The translations under genes and the position numbers were made by a program. From Budorcas taxicolor (lineage: Eukaryota; Chordata; Mammalia; Artiodactyla; Bovidae), in the NCBI RefSeq assembly GCF_023091745.1, contig NC_068910.1:136355170-136419169 (forward strand): 64,000 nucleotides of DNA. The letters are read 5' to 3'. Numbering within the stretch: the stretch's first letter is position 1; each line of letters begins with the position of its first letter. The notes under the pieces were generated by a model that saw only the letters and a list, made by a program, of their open reading frames with translations, was not told the origin of the DNA and did not search any database. Positions 57,236 through 64,000 of the stretch are shown piece after piece.

Positions 57236-57253
57236 ATACACACACACACACAC
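57236..57253. repeat. (AC)9 microsatellite
   Basis: A short pure AC run. Confidence 0.9.
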
Positions 57254-58834
57254 TTACATAGGCATGTTACTAAAGTTATATGTCATGAAACGAATTTATA
57301 CTCTGGTTGCTTCTTCCAATCTGAGCCCTCAAGGGCACCGTGGAATGGCATTTCTCAGGGGGTAGACAAGGGCAGCTGGGATCATTGCAGAGGTCCTTGT
57401 GCAAAACCAACAAGAATGGCAAGAGTCAGCTTTGGGGAATGAGACCCTTTGGCCCAGGGTAGGAGGTGGGGCAGAGGGGAGGATGTGGGGTGGTTTCCAA
57501 GTGTGTAATGTGACTCCAGAAATAGCCACTGAAGACAGAACAGAGAGATGCTTTGCAGTAGACATCTCGTTGTGTGTAATCCTCATTTGTAATTCACCTG
57601 AGGCCAAGAGAAGAGATGAAAAAAAGGACTGTCATCTGTGAACTCTCTAGTTGGTCCTCATGCACTAACACTTACTAACACTAACTCCAAGTATCTCTGA
57701 TGGCAGATGATGGGAGAAAAGGTAGTGGAATTTCAGGGTCTGAGGGATGTTCAACATCATCTCAGCTAACTCCTCTGTAGCTGGTGGAGAGCACAGTGAC
57801 TTGTGCCACACCATGCAAGAATAAGAACTTAAACCCCTGGCTCCCAGGCTGGTGCTTGTCCACCTGCCACAGTGCCGGCCTTATCAGGTCAGCTTCAGGG
57901 GACAACTCCCTTCAGTCCAACCCAAGACCCTCTCCGCTCCTTCTCTGCCAGCATTCTCATTCTCTCTGGGTGAGAGCAAGAAATGCCTCTTGGATTGAAA
58001 GGCAAGTACTCAGTGCTGAGATTCTGCACAGATGAAGAGTTTGGCCATGGCTGACCTCCTTCCATGCACCTTCTTTTCCAGCCTCTTCTTCAGGAACCCC
58101 TCCCCACACATTTTATACCCGCCCACTCTTTCTCTCTAAACCTGGGGTGGGAACCATGACCTTAATTTTTAAAATTGTGGTCAATTTATTTTTCAAAGAA
58201 TAAAACCGGGCCCTGATATAACCATGCAGGGGGCTCCAAGTGCAGGAAAACCAGAGCCTGTCATGATGGATTTTCTTTCTTTCCACCAAAGCAAGAGACA
58301 CTCCCAGAACACAAAAGACACTGAGAATCCTGTCTCTTTGGGGGATTTAATTATTGCCATTAGTTGTTCTCCTCTTCAGCAGTGGCATCTTTGCCTCACT
58401 GCTTCTGGAGAAGAGGGATGTAGAATTTCAGTTCTTAGCCAGAATGGGTGGGAGCCATCCCCCGAAAGGAGGTAAGATAAGGGCCACCCACACAGTTGCA
58501 GAGGCCCTGAGCCCCCAGACATAGCCACCACTCTCTAGTTGATCCCTGAAGTCCACCATCAATTTTATTTATTTAGCTTTGGCGTGTATTTGACTGCCAA
58601 AATTCAAATATTCCTGGAAGGGATGATAGTTATGACCGCTATTTGCAACTTAGTAGAATTGTTTTTCAGACCATACTCCAAAGACAATTTTTAGAGTAAG
58701 GGAGAAAATCAGATGGCTAAGGAAGGGAAGAAAGTGGAGGGGGAAGTGTTCACAAATTAGAGGTGAAGAAAGGCCCAAACGGAGGCTGGGGTGCAGAAGC
58801 AGACTCATCCTGCCTCAGTGGCTGGCCTAGAGCC
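57254..58834. other. Gene-free stretch, no recognised element
   Basis: About 1.6 kb without a nameable repeat or exon. Confidence 0.4.
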
Positions 58835-59015
58835 CTGGCTCTCAGTGTGGACTCAGCATCTGTAGCACCGGTGCCACCTGGATCCTGTCAGACACAGTTT
58901 CAGGAGCTCCATCCCAGACCTACTGAATCAGAAACTTCGGAGACGGGGCCCAGAAATCTCTGTTTTAACAAGCCCAGTCATGACTTTGAGACATCATAAA
59001 GGCTGAGAACCAATG
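58835..59015 (+). mobile_element. MER5-like hAT remnant
   Basis: The order ggtgccacctggatcctg, catcccagacctactgaatcag, ggggcccagaaatctctg, ttaacaagccc and aggctgagaaccaatggc follows MER5A. Both terminal regions are partly preserved. Confidence 0.75.
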
Positions 59016-59709
59016 GCTTGCAATGTCTGTCCTATTTGGCAGGACCGCTTCTATACCCCACTGTTCATCAAGTTCCATTCTCTGACTTGCCTTCTCTCTG
59101 CCCTGCAAGGGTGAGGCATGAGAAACCACCACTGTGTCTGGCTAGGAAAGCTCTCTAACCATAGGAGGTGGGATGGTAACAGAGCAGGGCTGCATTTGGC
59201 CAAAAGGGCAAGGGTTTTGGGTAGAGTCTGAGGAATTACTGATGAACTTTGATGAGTGAAATTGAGGGAGCAGTGAAAGAAGTTCCCCCAGGACAGCCAT
59301 CTGGGCACCTGAGAAACTCAAGCAGGGATCGTGCTGAGGGAGGAGGTAGAAATCCGGTGATAGAAGCCTGCTCAAGCCCTGATTGGCACCCCACAGAGTG
59401 TGGGTTCTGGGCCATGATGTATCACTGGATGCCTCCCTTCCCTCTGAATCAACTCCTCTTGGGTCTATGGGCTCCAGATCCACCTCTTAGACCAGTTTAT
59501 CTCGTGGTTATCCCCCACCATCCCTCCTTGCCCAGGTAACCTTGCTACAGAGGAAAGGAAGAGCTCCAAGAAATCAGATGGTGAAGGCTGAAGCAGTCCT
59601 CTGCAAGTTGCACATGCTTTGAAATCTGCTTCCCTGCTCTCTTTTTCTCCGTAGACCTTATCCGCATCTGAAATGTTATGGGTTTTCTTTTTTCCCTTTT
59701 TTTGGTCTA
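59016..59709. other. Unique sequence
   Basis: No repeat or exon signature was recognised; overlapping frames on both strands lack motifs. Confidence 0.4.
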
Positions 59710-59850
59710 TCCTACTAGAGCATGAGCCCCATTAAGGCAGAGATTTTTTTTTCTCCTATATATTTACATTATAATCCTCAGGGCTTAGGATAATGTTTAG
59801 CACACAGCAGGCATTCAGTAGTTTTTTGAAAAAAATGAATGAATCTTAAA
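59710..59850 (+). mobile_element. L2 LINE 3' end
   Basis: The blocks ctagagcatgagccccattaagg, ataatcctcagggc, gtttagcacacagcaggcattcagtag and the terminal aatgaatgaat follow the L2 end in order. Confidence 0.75.
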
Positions 59851-60004
59851 TTTGTTCAAATTTCAAACTTTACTCCATGATCTATGAATACTTATTTGAA
59901 CATAAAAATTATCCCCCGTCTCACCAATACTTGAGTAAAAATCAATGCCTCACATCTTCTACAAAGTAGGTGCTTCAGATGCCTGTACATACCACAGCTT
60001 CTGG

Positions 60005-60313
60005 AGCTTCCCGTGTTGCTCAGCTGGTAAAGAGTCTGCCTGCAATGCAGGAGACCTGGGTTCAACTCCATGGTTGGGACGATCCCCTGGAGAGGGGATA
60101 GACTACCCACTCCAGTATTCATGGGCTTCCCAGGTGGCTCATACAGTAAAGAATCTGCCTGCAATGTGAGAGACCTTGGTTCGATCCCTGGGTTGCGAAG
60201 ATCCCCTGGAGGAGGGCATGGCAACCCATTTTAGTATTTTTGCCTGGAGAATCCTATGGCAGAGGAGCCTGGCGGGCTACAGTCCATGGGGTTGCAAAGA
60301 GTCAGACTAAGCA
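60005..60313 (+). mobile_element. Dimeric tRNA-derived SINE
   Basis: Two tRNA-like heads start at 60005 and about 60124, each with a CTGCCTGCAATG block and a CCCTGGAG block; the second unit continues into the full Bov-A body (GCCTGGCGGGCTACAGTCC) ending near 60313. The second unit retains a B box GGTTCGATCCC at about 60179-60189. Confidence 0.92.
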
Positions 60314-60960
60314 CAAGCACCACCGCTCCCAGCTCCACTACAAAGTGAAGCTTCACTTCTGATCAGACACCCAGGATGAGAGAGGATGAGGCTGTGATGG
60401 TCAGGGCCTGCTTGTGAAGGGAGGATCAGTTGCCAAGGTGCTTGTCTCTGGCCTCAGCCAGAGTAGTGTTTTGGGGAGGTGGGAGTACAGGCAGGTTATA
60501 TATAACCCAATGACAGACAATGTACACAAACTAGTCTAACCAGGGCCTAGCACACAGTGGACACCCAGTAAGGTCAGCAAAAATCTCTATTTGTATCTGA
60601 ACTCCAGTGAAATCTTGATGAACAAGACAATCAGGATATAGCCTGGCAAGCTTTGCTCTCCTTGACCTCAGAAAACGGGTCTCAGTCCTGATGCTTCCCT
60701 GGTACTTGGCACAGTATGTGTCTAGAAGGCTCTAAATGAATGCTTGATGAATGAAAAATATTGTTTCCATTGATTTTTTTCTGGATATTAAGTTATATTT
60801 CAGGCCCTGTGGCTAAAAATCATTCTAAAATGCATTTTGCAACATTTCTACATTGGCAAGTGAAGAGTCCTGAACTTCCTTACATCATCCTATGGAAACA
60901 CAGAATCTTGAAAATGGTCATCAGCAAGTACGCCAACTTCCTTGATCACATGTCATTGTA
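60314..60960. other. Unique sequence, L2 end traces
   Basis: Short L2-like termini may occur at 60540-60575 (gggcctagcacacagtgg) and 60690-60755 (acttggcacagtatgtg, ending aatgcttgatgaatgaa). No exon is supported. Confidence 0.4.
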
Positions 60961-62063
60961 TCAGTTCAGGTCAGTCCCTCACTCGCGTCCGACTCTTTGC
61001 GACCCCATGAATCGCAGCACGCCAGGCCTCCCTGTCCATCACCTAACTCCCGGAGTTCACTCAGACTCACGTCCATCCAGTCAGTGATGCCATCCAGCCA
61101 TCTCATCCTCTGTCGTCCCCTTCTCCTCCTGCCCCCAATCCCTCCCAGCATCAGAGTCTTCTCCAATGAATCAACCCAGGACTGATCTCCTTTAGAATGG
61201 ACTGGTTGAATCTCCTTGCAGTCCAAGGGACTCTCAAGAGTCTTCTCCAACACCACAGTTCAAAAGCATCAATTCTTCAGTGCTCAGCTTTCTTCACAGT
61301 CCAACTCTCACATCCATACATGACCACTGGAAAAACCATAGCCTTGACTAGACGGACTTTGTCAGCAAAGTAATGTCTCTGCTTTTGAATATGCTATCTA
61401 GGTTGGTCATAACTTTCCTTCCAAGGAGTAAGCGTCTTTTAATTTCATGGCTGCAGTTACCATCTGCAGTGATTTTGGAGCCCCAAAAAATAAAGTCTGA
61501 CACTGTTTCCACTGTTTCCCCATCTGTTTCCCATGAAGTGATAGGACCAGATGCCATGATCTTAGTTTTCTGAATGTTGAGCTTTAAGCCAACTTTTTCA
61601 CTCTTCTCTTTCACTTTCACCAAGAGGCTCTTTAGTTCCTCTTCGCTTTCTGCCATAAGGGTGGTGTCATCTGCATATCTGAGGTTATTGATATTTCTCC
61701 CAGCAGTCTTGATTCCAGCTTGTGTTTCTTCCAGCCCAGCGTTTCTCATGATATACTCTGCATAGAAGTTAAATAAGCAGGGTGACAATATACGGCCTTG
61801 ACATACTCCTTTTCCTATTTGGGACCAGTCTGTTGTTCCATGTCCAGTTCTAACTGTTGCTTCCTGACCTGCATACAGATTTCTCAAGAGGCAGGTCAGG
61901 TGGTCTGGTATTCCCATCTCTTTCAGAATTTTCCACAGTTTATTGTGATCCACACAGTCAAAGGCTTTGGCATAGTCAATAAAGCAGAAATAGCTGTTTT
62001 TCTGGAACTCTCTTGCTTTTTCCATTATCCAGTGGATGTTGGCAATTTGATCTCTGGTTCCTC
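60961..62063 (-). mobile_element. BovB LINE, second longest copy, with internal deletion
   Basis: It runs from the reversed terminus TCAGTTCAGGTCAG to a truncation inside the RT region at about 62063. Compared with the copy at 43947-44525 it lacks about 63 bp between the GAATCAAC and CCAGGACTG blocks at 61168-61176. It is otherwise close to the other good copies. No TSD was found. Confidence 0.95.
61348..62063 (-). pseudogene. BovB reverse-transcriptase fragment, open frame
   Basis: On the minus strand about 238 codons are open from the truncation edge to 61348, the least damaged RT segment of any BovB here. Motif A FIDYAKAFD (complement of about 61954-61980) and motif C YADD (complement of 61666-61677) are present. 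The frame closes because of a one-base loss near 61352 relative to the other copies. The endonuclease and the N-terminal RT part are missing through 5' truncation, so no function is expected. The methionine at 62025 is internal. Confidence 0.9.
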
Positions 62064-62164
62064 AAGGGTATATGAAACTGGATTTGTTTTAACCCAAAAA
62101 ATCATGGGGGTATTAAAAGAATTCCTTGATCTTTTTCCTTAAACCTCAGGTTTAGAGCTTATAA

Positions 62165-62285
62165 GCCTAATCTAATAAGTGGAGAAACCAAGGCCCAGAG
62201 AGGGGAAGGACATTCAATATGTGAAAAGCAATATCAGAACTGGAACCTTGGTCTCTTGGCCCCCAATTCAACACTCTGTCCATTT
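62165..62285 (-). mobile_element. MIR-type ancient repeat fragment
   Basis: The order gtggagaaaccaaggcccagagaggggaagg, atcagaactggaaccttggtc and caacactctgtcc is that of reversed MIR-type sequences. Confidence 0.55.
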
Positions 62286-63061
62286 TGTTGATTTGTTTCC
62301 ATCTCATAAGAATATAAAGCAGAGAAAAATTCTGATTTATTCATGCTTAAGTTCCATATTAAGGGAAAATATAAAATTTTTGCTAAGGATAAGTTTATTG
62401 AGCTCTTTATACTTAGTGCTGTCTTAGCTACTATGGGGGACAAAGCAGACACAAAATTGTCCTCTATTGCACAGTGATAATCACGATGATAATAGTAAGT
62501 TTCAATTTTTGAGTACTTTTTCTACAGAAACATTGGGTGGTTTACATGTATTACCACCAATAATTATCATAGCATCTATAAAAATAGATTTCTACATTAG
62601 GCCTTTTTGGGTTGCTTGTGACGGAAATCCAACTAATACAAGCTTAAGAGAAAAGGGAATTATTGGCACACACAAATGAAAACACCAGGAGTTGTCTAGT
62701 TTCTGGGTAGGCTGATCCATGTGCTCAAACAATATTATCAAAGATTTCCCTCTCTATCTCCTCTGTGTAAGCTTCACTTTCTAGTATATTCTTTCCATGT
62801 GGTGAAAAAGATGAGCCCCAAAGCTCTGACTCCCATGAGCTTTACAGCTTATAATTTCAGAAGAAAAGAGACCTATTCTAACCTAACACCTGCATCAGCT
62901 CTCCTCAAGACCTGAATTGATGCATTTGGGGTTATGTGGGCCCATCTATACCAATCACCAAATCTAGTAAAATGAGAAATGTTGGCCATTCCATATCTCG
63001 ATATGGTGGTGGGGGTGGGAAGGGTAGAGGGTCTTTTACAATGGAAAAGAGGAGGGGAAAT
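62286..63061. other. Unique sequence
   Basis: No repeat or exon signature was recognised. The AT-rich first half has scattered short frames only. Confidence 0.4.
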
Positions 63062-63195
63062 TCATAATCCCATTTTACACTGGTTGAAACTGAGACTTAT
63101 AGAAATCAAGCAATTACCCAAGACCACAGGGCCTCTTACAGGCAGAGATGGGACATAATAAATTCAAAATATCTGTCTCCACAGCCTACGTTTTA
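63062..63195 (-). mobile_element. MIR SINE fragment, minus strand
   Basis: The order cccattttacactggttgaaactgagac, caattacccaagaccacaggg and caggcagagatgggac is reversed MIR. Confidence 0.6.
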
Positions 63196-63404
63196 AATTT
63201 TTCCTTTTTTTAAAAATCATACTTTACAATTCATTTTAAAAGTGTGCAATTCATAGAAAACCTGTTTTAATCATTATCCTGGCTTTAGTGTTACCAGTTC
63301 TTAGCTGTGAAGTATGTGGTAAGTAATTTGTTGCTATTAATGGTTGAATTATCAAAAGCTATTGAATGATTTATTTTTTTAAATAGAAATCAATTAATTA
63401 AGGA

Positions 63405-63729
63405 TTACCCATTCCCTGGTAGCTCAGCTAGTAAAGAATCCGCCTGCAATGCAGGAGACTCCAGTTCGATTCCTGGGTTGGGAAGATCCACTGGAGAAGG
63501 GATAGGCTACCCACTCCAATATTCTTGGGCTTCCCTGGTGGCTTAGACAACAAAGAATCCCCTTGCAATGCAGGAGACCTGGGTTGGGAAGATCCCCTGG
63601 AGAAGGGAATTGTCTACCCACTCCAATATTCTGGCCTGGAGAATTCCAAGGACAGAGGAGTGTGGCAGGCTACAGTCCATGCAGTTGCAAAGAGTTAGGC
63701 ATGACTGAGTGACTTTCACTTTTACCCAT
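63405..63729 (+). mobile_element. Dimeric tRNA-derived SINE with probable 8-bp TSD
   Basis: Two tRNA-like units (63413 and about 63529) are followed by the full Bov-A body ending GACTGAGTGACTTTCACTT. The second unit lacks the B box: the sequence jumps from GGAGACCTGGG to TTGGGAAG. The eight-base flanks TTACCCAT at 63405-63412 and 63722-63729 may be the TSD. Confidence 0.9.
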
Positions 63730-64000
63730 ATAATAATGTCATCCTCATTTCCTTGTATTCTGATATACCCTTTTAGGTATAGCCAGCAACACTCCTGCAA
63801 AAGAGGGTGCTATCACCCATTTTGAGCATTTCCTAGGGAAAAAAATGCTACAGCTTGGAGTACTGCTATGTCTTGCCATAAATAAAGCTTTCAACATTAT
63901 AAAAGAGAATGCGTAAGCCCTCCAAGAAAGATATAGAGTATCCTAGAAATATTAGTAGAATGACAAATCTGTTCAGCAACATTGCAGATCATAAGATTAA
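63730..64000. other. Unique sequence to the window end
   Basis: No repeat or exon signature was recognised. Confidence 0.4.

Noticed and set aside
9249..62063. Many repeated segments of 100-600 bp across the window that might suggest a repeat array or segmental duplication
   Set aside because: They are independent BovB and SINE insertions with different truncation points and flanks, not an array or CRISPR.

Overview
The window is ordinary nuclear DNA of a ruminant, most likely a bovid (cattle, sheep, goat or a close relative). The repeats show this. It holds nine copies of the RTE-type LINE BovB, many tRNA-Glu-derived Bov-tA SINEs, BOV-A/BOV-A2 SINEs, CHR-1-type SINEs, and L1 tails. That combination is diagnostic of Ruminantia; I cannot resolve the species from sequence alone. 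There is no bacterial-style gene organisation, no rRNA or tRNA gene, no CRISPR array, and no host protein-coding gene or exon that I can support. Every open frame with recognisable protein motifs is a piece of BovB or L1 reverse-transcriptase protein. The window is best read as intergenic or deep intronic.

Layout. 1-1362 is an L1 3' end split by a Bov-tA SINE. 3994-8750 holds a BOV-A monomer, an L2 tail, a Bov-tA with a clean target-site duplication (TSD), a long CR1/L3 relic, and two similar copies of an LTR-like repeat. 9249-11620 is a nest: an L1 3' region split by a plus-strand BovB, next to a minus-strand BovB, so that the two BovB copies form a large inverted repeat. 15137-17963 carries a dimeric SINE and the longest BovB (15670-17950), which has a near-perfect 13-bp TSD and a broken endonuclease/reverse-transcriptase frame. 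18749-19728 is a comparatively young L1 3' end that still encodes the cysteine-rich end of ORF2. 20798-22533 is an old L1 interrupted by another repeat. 23945-27725 contains a CHR-1 SINE, L2 fragments, a Bov-tA, and a full-length LTR-like repeat split by BovB. 28000-43400 is poor in recent repeats (one BovB, one MER5, MIR and L2 traces) and contains the best candidates for conserved non-coding sequence. 43422-62063 is again insertion-rich: five BovB copies, BOV-A2, CHR-1, Bov-tA and dimeric SINEs, several with exact TSDs. The window ends with a dimeric SINE at 63413-63721.

Working together. The elements form a parasitic system. BovB supplies the reverse transcriptase, and the Bov-tA and BOV-A SINEs share the BovB 3' end, which is how they are thought to be mobilised in trans. 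None of the BovB or L1 copies here is intact, so nothing in this window should be autonomously mobile.

I found no previously undescribed biological system. The observations most worth a second look are the structural ones: the inverted BovB pair, stacked insertions with readable TSDs, a pair of similar repeat copies that may be a local duplication, a recurrent antisense open frame in BovB, and a few gene-free stretches that look constrained. Family names and consensus comparisons come from memory of repeat families, without a database search.
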